Assembly: GCA_020845895.1 (NCBI GenBank) | Contig: JADLEX010000023.1 | Coordinates: 59,878 to 123,877 of the forward strand | Source of the DNA: Deltaproteobacteria bacterium | GTDB taxonomy: Bacteria > Lernaellota > Lernaellaia > JACKCT01 | Direction of reading: 5' to 3' | Length of the DNA stretch: 64,000 bases | In this document: in pieces, positions 16,678 to 24,107 of the stretch | How the letters are laid out: the number at the start of each line of letters is the position of its first letter | How positions within the stretch are numbered: position 1 is the stretch's first letter | Program-made: the position numbers and the translations under genes | Notes under the pieces: generated by a model | What the model was told of the DNA's origin: nothing | What the model saw: only the letters and a program-made list of their open reading frames with translations | Database searches by the model: none

Positions 16678-18233
16678 GAGCCGTTGCGTTCGCGCGCCTT
16701 TTCATCGAGCGACCGGGCCGCGGCGTGATCGCCCATCCGCCGCGCCAGATCGGCGAGCGCGCGCCAGGGCTCGGGCCGGTCGGGCGAAAGCTGCACGGCC
16801 ATCTCGAAAACGCGCTTGGAGTCTTTCAGGTTTTCGTGACCGAAAAGTTCGCGTCCGTATTCGAGCAGCGTTTCAGTCAGCTCATCGAACGCGTCCGTGA
16901 CCTCCATCTCGAACGCTTTGAGCGCGATCTCGATCAGATCGTCGGTATCGCCCATGACGAGGGCTTCCTGCGCCTGGCCGATCATCTCGTCGGCATGAAA
17001 TCCGTTGGTCGGCTCGTACACGTCCTCGGTCAAGGTCGGTTCCTCGACGACGTCCTCCACGGGTTCCACGTCGAGTACGGATGCCGCGGCCTGCGCGAAG
17101 GTCACCTCGGCCTCGAGGATCTGGGCGGGCGCGGGCTCATCGACCTCGGGTTCGTCGACTTGCGGCTCGACGATCATGGATTCATCGGCCTTCGCCGCGA
17201 GATCCGCATGCACGCGCGCGTCGGCAATGAGATCGGCCTCCGCCACTTCGACGGCGGACGCGGTATCCTCAAACGTCGCCTCCATCGCGGAGGAAGGTGG
17301 CGAGACGGGCGGCGGTGTTGATGGCGCGGGCGGCGTCCACGGCGGCGGTGTGCCGTTGCCGCCGATCGGCCGCACGTCGATCTGCGCGACGTGATCGGCC
17401 CAGTAGCGCTCGCGATCGGCCAGCGGCTCGGGGTCGGGCAGGCCCATTCCGGCGAGCACGAGCTCGGCCATGAAGCGGTCGGCGTCGGTTTTGCCGAGAA
17501 AATCGGCGTAGCGACCCGTACCCAGGATTTCCTCCTGCACGTGCGCGTCGGGCTCGGGATCGCGCGTCACCCAGAACAGGCCGTTGCCGGCCTCGGGCAT
17601 TCGCGCGAATCGGTCGAAGAGCGGATCGCGCCGGCCCGAATAGCCGAGCACGATGACGACGGAATCGAGCGCAGCGCGGTAGAGCATCTGCAGGATCACA
17701 GCGTCGTGTCGCTTGAGGCTTTCCTCACTGGCGGGCGCGTGATTGTCGGCCATACCGTTGAGGTAAACCACCGTGCCGGGCTCGAGTCCTTCGGCGCTCG
17801 ACTTCACGTCGCGCGCGAGATCGACGAATCGCGGTTTCGCGTCGTGCAGAAAGTGCGCGGAACGCACCGGCAGCGTGTCGAAATTCGACGTGAGAATCAG
17901 GTTGACCCAGCCGGTGTTGACGAGCTGCGTGAGCAGCAGGTGCGTCCAGTTGATCGTGCGCGCGCCGTCGTTGACTTCGTTCAGGAACGTGCGTTGCGAG
18001 AACGGCCGCAGCCGGTTGAAGGCCTGCGCGTACGGCGAATCGACGCGGTTGTCGGGCTCGTCGGGCAGATAGGGAAAACGCGCGTGAATCGCCGCGGCGA
18101 GATCGTCGGCGCCCGGAATTCCGCTGGACGTGGACGCTCCCGCGCCCAGCCAGAACGAGAGCTTGACGCGCTGCCGGTGCGCGAGCAGGTATTTCGCGAT
18201 CGCCCCAGGCGTTGCGGCGCGGAACTGCGTCAT
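16674..18233 (-). CDS. SIR2-like domain protein with TPR-like C-terminus
   Basis: 519 aa. Residues ~24-265 follow the SIR2-like NAD-binding fold: FWLGAGASTSSGIPGA (28-42), LILTSNFDTLP with Asn117, VVYLNG (155-160) and VVIVLGYSGRRDPLF (192-206). In defence-type and deacetylase SIR2 domains the VVYLNG position is normally a catalytic His (LHG); here it is Asn159. A Pro-rich spacer (~295-315) and an acidic region follow. The last ~100 residues look like TPR helices (RVFEMAVQLSPDRPEPWRALADLARRMGDHAAARSL). No signal peptide. The stop overlaps mlaF by 4 bp, so both are co-translated. It could be an NAD- or nucleotide-sensing scaffold, or a defence protein. Confidence 0.8.
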   Translation of the reverse strand: MTQFRAATPGAIAKYLLAHRQRVKLSFWLGAGASTSSGIPGADDLAAAIHARFPYLPDEPDNRVDSPYAQAFNRLRPFSQRTFLNEVNDGARTINWTHLLLTQLVNTGWVNLILTSNFDTLPVRSAHFLHDAKPRFVDLARDVKSSAEGLEPGTVVYLNGMADNHAPASEESLKRHDAVILQMLYRAALDSVVIVLGYSGRRDPLFDRFARMPEAGNGLFWVTRDPEPDAHVQEEILGTGRYADFLGKTDADRFMAELVLAGMGLPDPEPLADRERYWADHVAQIDVRPIGGNGTPPPWTPPAPSTPPPVSPPSSAMEATFEDTASAVEVAEADLIADARVHADLAAKADESMIVEPQVDEPEVDEPAPAQILEAEVTFAQAAASVLDVEPVEDVVEEPTLTEDVYEPTNGFHADEMIGQAQEALVMGDTDDLIEIALKAFEMEVTDAFDELTETLLEYGRELFGHENLKDSKRVFEMAVQLSPDRPEPWRALADLARRMGDHAAARSLDEKARERNGS

Positions 18234-18335
18234 GGATCGAGCCCCTTTTTCAATAAACCCACGAGGAGGCTCATCGAAATCGGCGTTCTGATTAGGTCAT
18301 TTTCGGATCGAAGTCAAAACACGACAGCAAGCCGC

Positions 18336-18380
18336 GACAACCGGCCCTCCCGTATGCCGCAAGACGGGCCGGTTTGTCGT
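18336..18380. repeat. Inverted repeat with long loop
   Basis: CGACAA-CCGGCCC pairs with GGGCCGGTTTGTCG across an 18-nt loop with one bulged base. The arms end in the same TTGTC-type sequence that begins the hairpin arms further right. It may be a terminator-like or REP-like structure. Confidence 0.55.
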
Positions 18381-18592
18381 AGCCGCCCTAGTTAATACGA
18401 AGCGGGGAGGGATGACAAGTTGGCCGCGGGGGACGGCTGACGACTTTGCGCGCCGAAGGCGAGGAGGGGAATGGTGTACGGGTCATCGTCCTCGCCGTCA
18501 CCGAAACTCGAACACGGCGAGCACGCCAAATATGGAGGGTGGATCGTCGAAGGAGCGTCGCTCGAACCCCGAGGAGGCTCCCTGCCACTCCA

Positions 18593-18688
18593 TTGTCGCT
18601 ATTCTGGTGGCATCAAGTCCGTTTGTCGTTACTGAAAGGGTCTTTCAGTAGCAACAAACTCTGGCGAGGGGAGCAGACTCGACTCAAA
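18593..18688. repeat. 96-bp direct repeat, copy 1, with internal hairpin 18621-18659
   Basis: Aligns without gaps to 18746-18841 at roughly three quarters identity. Its core is an inverted repeat of 18-bp arms, GTTTGTCGTTACTGAAAG against CTTTCAGTAGCAACAAAC, with two mismatches and a 3-nt loop. It ends in GAGCAGACTCGACTCAAA, identical in both copies. Confidence 0.75.
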
Positions 18689-18745
18689 TCCGCAAGAAAA
18701 GGACGAAGCCTCAACGACACACGGGAACAAAGCACGGCTCTCGTT

Positions 18746-18841
18746 TTGTCACGATTCTGTTGGGTTCAAATCCACTTGTCTCTACTGAAACGGCCTTTCA
18801 GTAGAGACAACGCTCTTTGAGTCGAGCAGACTCGACTCAAA
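18746..18841. repeat. 96-bp direct repeat, copy 2, with internal hairpin 18776-18810
   Basis: Second copy, offset by 153 bp. The hairpin arms TTGTCTCTACTGAAA and TTTCAGTAGAGACAA are perfectly complementary, although several bases differ from copy 1; the differences are compensatory (CGTT/AGCA against CTCT/AGAG), so pairing is preserved. The right end overlaps the last bases of the fic gene. Confidence 0.75.
18816..18841 (-). terminator. Hairpin at the end of the fic gene
   Basis: A perfect 11-bp inverted repeat TTTGAGTCGAG/CTCGACTCAAA with a 4-nt loop. It begins inside the fic stop codon and could terminate that transcript, although a T tract is missing. Confidence 0.45.
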
Positions 18842-19955
18842 GGACGGGCTCACCTTCAGTAATGTTGACGAGTTCCGTGAACCCAAAAATGGCCGCGCGG
18901 CGACCTCCAGCAGGACGAATTTCACGTAAGATATTGAAATCTCTCAGCTTGTTGAGCAAGATTCGGGCTGTCGGTTCGGGGATACGAGCGTGAACGAAAT
19001 CCGAACCGCTGAAAATGGGCCTCTGGAAGAGAAATTCGACCGCGAGGGAGGAGAACTGGGACTTGAGCATCCCCGACAGCTCCTCGTTCATGCGTCGGTA
19101 AAGACGAACGATGGCTTCGGCTTTCGTGCGATTCGCCTCCGCCTGTTCGACGATCGCCTTTAGGAAGAACACGCACCACGCCGTCCAGTCGTGATCGCGC
19201 GACACGCCGAGGAGGCTGTCGTAATACGCGTCGCGGTGCTTTTCGAAATACTCGCTGATGAAAAAGTACGGGCGGCGAATCACCCCGCGCTGAAACAGAA
19301 AAAGTGGAATCCACATTCGGCCGAGCCGCCCGTTCCCGTCGAGAAACGGATGCAACGCCTCGAACTCGGCGTGCATGATGGCCGTTTGCACGAGGACATC
19401 GGGCTGATCCGAGTTCACATACGTCTCCCAGCGGCTCATGGCATCCGGAAGCGACCCCGCCTCGATCGGCACGTATCGCGCATCTTCGATCCCGCACCCC
19501 GGCGGGCCGATCCAATTCGGAATGCGGCGATACTCGCCCGGGGCCTTCCCTTGTCCGCGCACGCCCGACATCAGGATCCTGTGTGCCTCGCGCAACACAC
19601 GGATGCATAGCGGCAATTCGCGCAGCAGACGTTCGGCCTCCAGCATCGCGTTTCGATAGTTGATGACCTCGTGGATGTCGGCGATTTTTTCGGGCGGGAG
19701 AGACGGTCCGCCCGGCGAAGCCTCGTACTCCAGCACCTCGCCGATGGTGGCCTGCGTGCCCTCGATCCGTGACGACAACACCGCCTCGTTCGTTGTCAAC
19801 GGACTGAGCAGCACGGATGAGTTGGGAATCGCGATGAGCAATCCGTCGTAACGGGCGAGCGCCGCCGTCGCGGGGCCGACCAAGGGAACCAGCCGCTCCC
19901 AATCGAGACCCTTGGGCGGAAACCGCCCCTCGTGATATTTCACCGCGCCGGACAT
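18837..19955 (-). CDS. Fic-family AMPylation protein with inhibitory motif and winged-helix tail
   Basis: 372 aa. The Fic core is HPFLDGNGRLGR (catalytic His202), transferring AMP or another phosphate-containing moiety to a protein hydroxyl. SSRIEG (residues 61-66) matches the (S/T)xxxE(G/N) autoinhibitory helix placed N-terminal to the Fic core, so the activity is expected to be self-restrained. The C-terminal ~80 residues resemble a winged helix (ARIPEPTARILLNKLRDFNILREI), common in Fic/DOC proteins that regulate their own genes. No antitoxin partner is adjacent. Target unknown; housekeeping signalling and toxin roles are both possible. Confidence 0.9.
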   Translation of the reverse strand: MSGAVKYHEGRFPPKGLDWERLVPLVGPATAALARYDGLLIAIPNSSVLLSPLTTNEAVLSSRIEGTQATIGEVLEYEASPGGPSLPPEKIADIHEVINYRNAMLEAERLLRELPLCIRVLREAHRILMSGVRGQGKAPGEYRRIPNWIGPPGCGIEDARYVPIEAGSLPDAMSRWETYVNSDQPDVLVQTAIMHAEFEALHPFLDGNGRLGRMWIPLFLFQRGVIRRPYFFISEYFEKHRDAYYDSLLGVSRDHDWTAWCVFFLKAIVEQAEANRTKAEAIVRLYRRMNEELSGMLKSQFSSLAVEFLFQRPIFSGSDFVHARIPEPTARILLNKLRDFNILREIRPAGGRRAAIFGFTELVNITEGEPVL

Positions 19956-19974
19956 GCGAATATCCTCCCGCCCC

Positions 19975-20742
19975 TCAATCCTCGCCCGCGCGAAGATACG
20001 CGCCGCCGCCGAGACCCACGTGCAGCCGGGCGAACAGCATATGCTCGGCCACGTACGGCAGATTGGCGATCTCGTCGCCGCCGCGCATCCACTTCGTCGA
20101 CCACGGCACGCTCTTGTACCCCATCGAGAACCCGCTCACGACGAGTCCCGCGCCGCGCTCGCCCGCAAGAAACGGATCGCGAAAGTCCGTTCGCAACGCC
20201 ACGTCGTACACGAATCCCGTCTGATACAGATCCGCCGCGTCCTTGCCCGTGGGCAGGTGTTCGTCGCTGTTGTCGAGCGCCGCGAAGTCGCCCTCGAAAC
20301 GCAGGTGATTTTGCGCGTACCCGAGCCCCACGAGCACCGACACCGTCCCGAGACGGTACTCGGCCACCGGCGTGCCCACGTCGAGCTGGATGTCCCAACC
20401 CGACAGGTCGGTGTCCATCAGGTCGTCCTTGGACTGCGTTTTCCACATGCCGCCCGAAATGCCGAGAATCGCCGCGGACCGCCCGAAGAAGTGCAACTCG
20501 AAGTCGAGCGCCGGCGTATAGGTGGCAAATGGCGGCGACGCGGGAAGCTTGGCCGCGAGGCGCTGCGTGTCCTGAAAAATCGGCATGTACGCGACCGCGC
20601 CGTAGATGCCGGCGTCGAGCGGGCGATCGCGATCGTCGGGCGGCTCGTCGTTTTCGTCGTCCGAACCGGCGGCGTATGCGAACGTCGCCGCGAACAGGGC
20701 AACGGCGATTGTCCAAACGGTCGTCCATCGGTGATGCGTCAT
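19975..20742 (-). CDS. Exported protein, probable outer membrane barrel
   Basis: 255 aa from the ATG at 20742, with GGGAGGAAG upstream; a longer frame reaches 20817. The signal peptide (TTVWTIAVALFAATFAYA) is followed by an acidic stretch SDDENDEPPDDRDR. The rest consists of amphipathic strands (DFELHFFGRSAAILGISGG, VSVLVGLGYAQNHLRFEG, GLVVSGFSMGYKSVPW) and ends with HMLFARLHVGLGGGAYLR, as in outer membrane barrels. No named family. It sits 19 nt downstream of the fic start... on the same strand, and so may be co-transcribed upstream of fic. Confidence 0.72.
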   Translation of the reverse strand: MTHHRWTTVWTIAVALFAATFAYAAGSDDENDEPPDDRDRPLDAGIYGAVAYMPIFQDTQRLAAKLPASPPFATYTPALDFELHFFGRSAAILGISGGMWKTQSKDDLMDTDLSGWDIQLDVGTPVAEYRLGTVSVLVGLGYAQNHLRFEGDFAALDNSDEHLPTGKDAADLYQTGFVYDVALRTDFRDPFLAGERGAGLVVSGFSMGYKSVPWSTKWMRGGDEIANLPYVAEHMLFARLHVGLGGGAYLRAGED

Positions 20743-20858
20743 CGTCTTCCTCCCGGGAACACGCCCGCGCGCGACGTGTCTGACGGCCAACTCGACTTGT
20801 CGGGCGCTTGGGCGCATGTTAGAAGAATCGCCGTTTTGGGGAAAGGCACGAACACGGC

Positions 20859-21770
20859 ATGAAACGGGTGCTGGCGGCCCTGAGGGGCTTCATCGCGAGC
20901 CTCGACTGGAAACAGACGGCCCTGTACGCCGTCGTTTTCGTGTTCGTATTTTTCGCCGTCATCTACCTGTCGTTTCCCTTCGACACGATCAAGGCGACGC
21001 TGGTGACCGAGCTCGAGGCGCGCACCGGCGCCAAGGTCGAGGTCGCGCGGCTGCGTCCCCTGCGCATGAGCGGCGTGCAGGCCGAGGGCGTGCGCCTGAT
21101 GAAACCGAGCGACAACACCCAGGTGCTGGCCGAAATCGACCTGATGCGTTTTCGGGTCCATATCGCGCCGCTCTTTCGCCGGCGCACCGTCGTCGATTTC
21201 GACCTCGAGGCTTACGGCGGCGGACTCTCGGGTGTGATCGAGGGCCGCACCGGCAAGCGATTCGCGGTGGCGGTGAATTTTCTGAACCTCGATCTGAACC
21301 GCTACAACTTCGCCAAGCTGATCGAGGACTACGGGCAGATGAACCTGTTCGGCAAGCTCTCGGGCAGCCTGAACCTCTTTTTCGACGGCGTGCAGAAGCG
21401 CAACAGCCAGGGCGCGGTGGACCTGAAATTCGAGGGGATGAAGATCGCCGACGCGACGATCATGACCAAGACGCTGCCCGAGATCAATTTTGAACCCTCG
21501 GCGGTGAAGATGGATTTTAAGCGCAGCGCGTTTTCGATCTCGCAGTGGGACATGAACGGCGACAACCTGTCGATCAACATGACCGGCCGTGTGACGGTGA
21601 ACGACAACCTGCGCAACAGCCGCATCAGCTTCACGCTCAAGGCCAAGCCGTCCGAGACGCTGCTCGACCAGTTCGCCGAACTCGCCATGATGAAAGCGCC
21701 GGATTCGCAGGGCTGGTACACGCTGCGCATCAACGGCCCGTTCTCCAAACCGAATATCAATTTCCGATAG
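20859..21770 (+). CDS. gspN: Type II secretion GspN-family / AsmA-like inner membrane protein
   Basis: 303 aa. One N-terminal transmembrane segment (TALYAVVFVFVFFAVIYLSF) anchors a long periplasmic part of beta strands. The wording FDTIKATLVTELEARTGAKVEVARLRPLRMSGV and MDFKRSAFSISQWDMNGDNLSINMTGRV resembles the GspN proteins found in deltaproteobacterial secretion loci, which are related to AsmA-type proteins. It ends PFSKPNINFR. No other gsp genes are in the window. It precedes bamD by 64 bp on the same strand, suggesting shared envelope-assembly expression. A general AsmA-like lipid-transfer role is the alternative. Confidence 0.75.
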   Translation: MKRVLAALRGFIASLDWKQTALYAVVFVFVFFAVIYLSFPFDTIKATLVTELEARTGAKVEVARLRPLRMSGVQAEGVRLMKPSDNTQVLAEIDLMRFRVHIAPLFRRRTVVDFDLEAYGGGLSGVIEGRTGKRFAVAVNFLNLDLNRYNFAKLIEDYGQMNLFGKLSGSLNLFFDGVQKRNSQGAVDLKFEGMKIADATIMTKTLPEINFEPSAVKMDFKRSAFSISQWDMNGDNLSINMTGRVTVNDNLRNSRISFTLKAKPSETLLDQFAELAMMKAPDSQGWYTLRINGPFSKPNINFR

Positions 21771-21834
21771 CGCTCGCCCGGGCCGCGGCGTCGTCGGCCT
21801 TGACCTGCCCCGGCCGCGCAAGTAGGTTTCGCGC

Positions 21835-22605
21835 ATGATGAATCGGACCGTTCGCGCCGTTGCCGTCGTTTTCGTTGTCGCCTTCGCGGCGGCGTGCGCG
21901 CCGAAGTTCGAAAACATGTCGGCGTCCGAAATCTACGACTACGGCTCGAATCGTTTCGAAAAGCGCGACTACTCCGAGTCGATCGAGGCGTTCGAGAAGC
22001 TCATCGAGCTCTACCCGTTCAGCACCTACGTCACGCGGGCCGAACTCGCCATCGCCGACGCCTACTTCGCGCGCAAGCGGTGGCCCGAAGCCGCGGTGGC
22101 CTACAAGGATTTCGCCGAGCGGCATCCCACCAACGAGGCCGCGCCGCGGGCGATCCACCGCGAAGGCGCGTCGCACGACGAACAGCGCCTCGCCCTCGAC
22201 CGCGATCAGGAAGAGACGCTCGCCGCGGAACAAACGCTCGCGCGGGTGGTGACGCAGTACCCCGACTACGCCGACATCGCCGATGCGCGGGCGCGGCTGC
22301 TGAAGGTGCGCGAGGATCTGGCGGGGCGCGAGCGCTACATCGCGAGGTTCTACTGGCGCGAGAAGGAGTACTACGCCTCGGTCATGCGCTGGCAGCGGAT
22401 CGTGCGCGATTTCTCCGACACGAAGTTCCTGCCCGAGGCGCTGTATTTCTCGGCGTTGTGCTACCGAAAGCTCGAGGAGCCCGAGCAGGCCGAACGGCAC
22501 GAAAAAATGCTCGCGGCCAAGTTCCCCGATCACAAGCTCTCGCAAAAACTCGCGGGCGAGGCCGCGCCCACGTCTGGCCCCGCGCCCGACTCGGTTTCGC
22601 CGTGA
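21835..22605 (+). CDS. bamD: Outer membrane assembly lipoprotein BamD
   Basis: 256 aa. The signal peptide ends in the lipobox FAAAC. Five TPR-like repeats follow the BamD pattern: SASEIYDYGSNRFEKRDYSES, AFEKLIELYPFSTYVTRAELAIADAYF, AYKDFAERHPTNEAAPRA, RVVTQYPDYADIADARAR, and a final FYWREKEYYASVMRWQRIV...LYFSALCYRKL. BamD is an essential partner of BamA in inserting barrels into the outer membrane. Its stop overlaps the next lipoprotein start as GTGA, so the two are co-translated. Confidence 0.88.
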   Translation: MMNRTVRAVAVVFVVAFAAACAPKFENMSASEIYDYGSNRFEKRDYSESIEAFEKLIELYPFSTYVTRAELAIADAYFARKRWPEAAVAYKDFAERHPTNEAAPRAIHREGASHDEQRLALDRDQEETLAAEQTLARVVTQYPDYADIADARARLLKVREDLAGRERYIARFYWREKEYYASVMRWQRIVRDFSDTKFLPEALYFSALCYRKLEEPEQAERHEKMLAAKFPDHKLSQKLAGEAAPTSGPAPDSVSP

Positions 22606-23048
22606 CGCGCGCGCGCGCGGTCGTCCTCGTCGCATTCGCCGCGTTCGCCGCGGTCATCGCGACCGGGTGCGGCGCGCATCCCGAATTGCTGGTCGAAAAA
22701 ACGCTCGAAGCCCGGCAAAAGGCGCTCGCGTCACTCGATGTCGAGGGCTACGTCGCGCTCTTCCATCCCCAGTACCGCTACAAGCCCGACTCCACGCAGA
22801 CCATCCGGTCGCAAACCGAGCAGCGGTTCACCAAGTACCGGACGATTCAGCTCTACACCACCAATCGGCGCGTCACGTTCGAGCAGGACGGCGAGATCGC
22901 GAGCGTGGTGCAGGAATTCACGTTGCAGGCCGAAATGCTGGACGGCCAGATCGTGCGCCACGCCGACACCGAATACTTCAAGCTCAAGCGCCACCGCCGC
23001 TGGGGCCTCTTCACCGAGTATCTGTTCTACGAGGGCCTGAGCGTGTGA
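22602..23048 (+). CDS. Small lipoprotein, NTF2/SnoaL-like fold predicted
   Basis: 148 aa from GTG at 22602, overlapping the bamD stop by 4 bp. The signal peptide ends IATGC (lipobox). The mature part (ALASLDVEGYVALFHPQYRY, FEQDGEIASVVQEFTLQAEMLDG, DTEYFKLKRHRRWGLFTEYLF) reads like a small alpha/beta cone fold of the NTF2-like type, which often binds ligands or partners. No exact family is recognised. Its stop codon lies inside the left copy of the 24-bp direct repeat that borders the restriction-modification module. Confidence 0.75.
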   Translation: MTRARAVVLVAFAAFAAVIATGCGAHPELLVEKTLEARQKALASLDVEGYVALFHPQYRYKPDSTQTIRSQTEQRFTKYRTIQLYTTNRRVTFEQDGEIASVVQEFTLQAEMLDGQIVRHADTEYFKLKRHRRWGLFTEYLFYEGLSV

Positions 23049-23064
23049 CGTGGCGGCCGGAGCG
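23041..23064. repeat. Left boundary direct repeat of the R-M-Vsr module
   Basis: 24 bp beginning GCGTGTGACGTGG that match 25415-25438 at 22 of 24 positions. The copy covers the stop codon of the upstream lipoprotein gene. The pair encloses vsr, the endonuclease and the methylase and nothing else. Confidence 0.65.
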
Positions 23065-23085
23065 AAAGTCGCGCGGGCAAACACC

Positions 23086-23490
23086 ATGGACACCCTGACT
23101 CCACTGGAGCGAAGTGAAAGAATGTCGCGGGTCAAATCCCGCGACACCAAACCGGAAAAAGCCGTTAGGAGTCTCCTCCATTCGCTGGGTTACCGTTATC
23201 GGCTCCAGGGAAAGGACCTGCCGGGTCGTCCCGATCTCCTGTTCCGTTCACGGCGAAAGGTCGTTTTCGTACACGGATGTTTCTGGCACCGCCACAGGGG
23301 ATGCGCACTGGCCCGCCTGCCGAAAAGCCGCTTGAATTTCTGGTTGCCCAAGCTCGAGTCGAATGCAATGCGAGACCGGACTGCGCAGTCGCGCCTGAGA
23401 AAGATGGGGTGGAATTATTTGGTCGTCTGGGAGTGCCAAATAGGGGATCGAGAGAAACTCTCGAAGCGGCTGATTGAGTTCCTCTCTTAA
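23086..23490 (+). CDS. vsr: Very short patch repair endonuclease
   Basis: 134 aa from the ATG at 23086; a longer frame begins at 23050. The Vsr signature is complete: MSRVKSRDTKPEKAVRSLLHSLGYRYRL, the catalytic Asp in GRPDLLF, VVFVHGCFWHRHRGC with zinc-binding Cys/His, and FWLPKLESN...RMGWNYLVVWECQ. Vsr nicks beside T:G mismatches produced by deamination of 5-methylcytosine, repairing damage caused by C5 methylases. It is encoded opposite to the Eco29kI-type nuclease with a 4-bp overlap of stop regions and evidently serves the C5 methylase next door. Confidence 0.93.
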   Translation: MDTLTPLERSERMSRVKSRDTKPEKAVRSLLHSLGYRYRLQGKDLPGRPDLLFRSRRKVVFVHGCFWHRHRGCALARLPKSRLNFWLPKLESNAMRDRTAQSRLRKMGWNYLVVWECQIGDREKLSKRLIEFLS

Positions 23491-24107
23491 GCTGGCTCCC
23501 CATCCGACGCACGATTCACCCCGAGAAAACTCTGCAGACGTCGTTGAGCGTCCGTCTCGGACCTTGTTCTACGTAGACCGCGAGCCCAAGGCCGCCCCGG
23601 GTGAAGTGCGTCCCACCACGAAATTTCGCCCTCGCCACGTCTAATGCCCGGTGTATGGTTGCCAAACCCGTCGATGCATTGATTCCAGACTGGCCTGAAG
23701 TGTTCGATGAGAAACCTCTCGGCCATCGTGATCCACAGAGGTGTCACGACCAGAAACCGACATCGGAAATGTGCGATGTCCAGGTTCTCCGCCGCGTTGA
23801 TCGACGCTACGTGCTCCCCGATTCGCTTGAACAGCGCTTTTCCGTCGAAGTTCTTCGAATTGCCCTTGCGTGATCCCGCCGGAACGGCTTTCCCCGCGTA
23901 GATGGGAGTGCTTGCATCCGCGGATCGCAGTGTACGATACGGCCCGAAATCTCCGTCGTAGAACAGAGCGTATACGCCTGATCCGACAAAGGGCTCCATG
24001 AGCGGAAGGTCGAATGGGCCCCGAGTCAGGAGTTCCCGAACCAGGGTCCACGTCAGGTTCTCGTAGTCGAGGGGGTTATATTCCCGAAAGTCTCTCGCCT
24101 CAGGCAC
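23487..24107 (-). CDS. Eco29kI-family GIY-YIG restriction endonuclease
   Basis: 206 aa from GTG at 24107, which has GGAGG upstream and overlaps the methylase stop by 8 bp; the frame upstream is spurious. GIY-YIG residues match those known in Eco29kI: Tyr in GVYALFY, Tyr in PIYAGKA, Arg and His in KRIGEH, Glu and Asn in AERFLIEHFRPVWN with the same 12-residue spacing. GFGNHTPG...SWWDALHPGRPWA is the family's C-terminal signature. Eco29kI cuts CCGCGG, so that site is the likely target, but specificity cannot be read from sequence alone. Base composition is lower in GC than in flanking genes. Confidence 0.92.
   Translation of the reverse strand: MPEARDFREYNPLDYENLTWTLVRELLTRGPFDLPLMEPFVGSGVYALFYDGDFGPYRTLRSADASTPIYAGKAVPAGSRKGNSKNFDGKALFKRIGEHVASINAAENLDIAHFRCRFLVVTPLWITMAERFLIEHFRPVWNQCIDGFGNHTPGIRRGEGEISWWDALHPGRPWARGLRRTRSETDAQRRLQSFLGVNRASDGEPA

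Larger units (their letters stand above)
18234..18836. other. Gene-free region rich in hairpins
   Basis: About 600 bp between the divergent-looking SIR2-like gene start and the end of the fic gene. The short frames here have no sensible composition. It contains three stable hairpins and a pair of 96-bp direct repeats, annotated separately. The promoter of the SIR2-mla operon should lie in its left part, but none was clear by eye. Confidence 0.7.

Noticed and set aside
18757..18780. GGGTTCAAATCC resembling a tRNA T-arm
   Set aside because: No acceptor or anticodon arm can be paired around it; it belongs to the 96-bp repeat.
18388..18820. Short open frames on both strands in the hairpin region
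   Set aside because: They run across the inverted repeats, are rich in Arg/Ser/Pro, and show no conserved motif or ribosome site.
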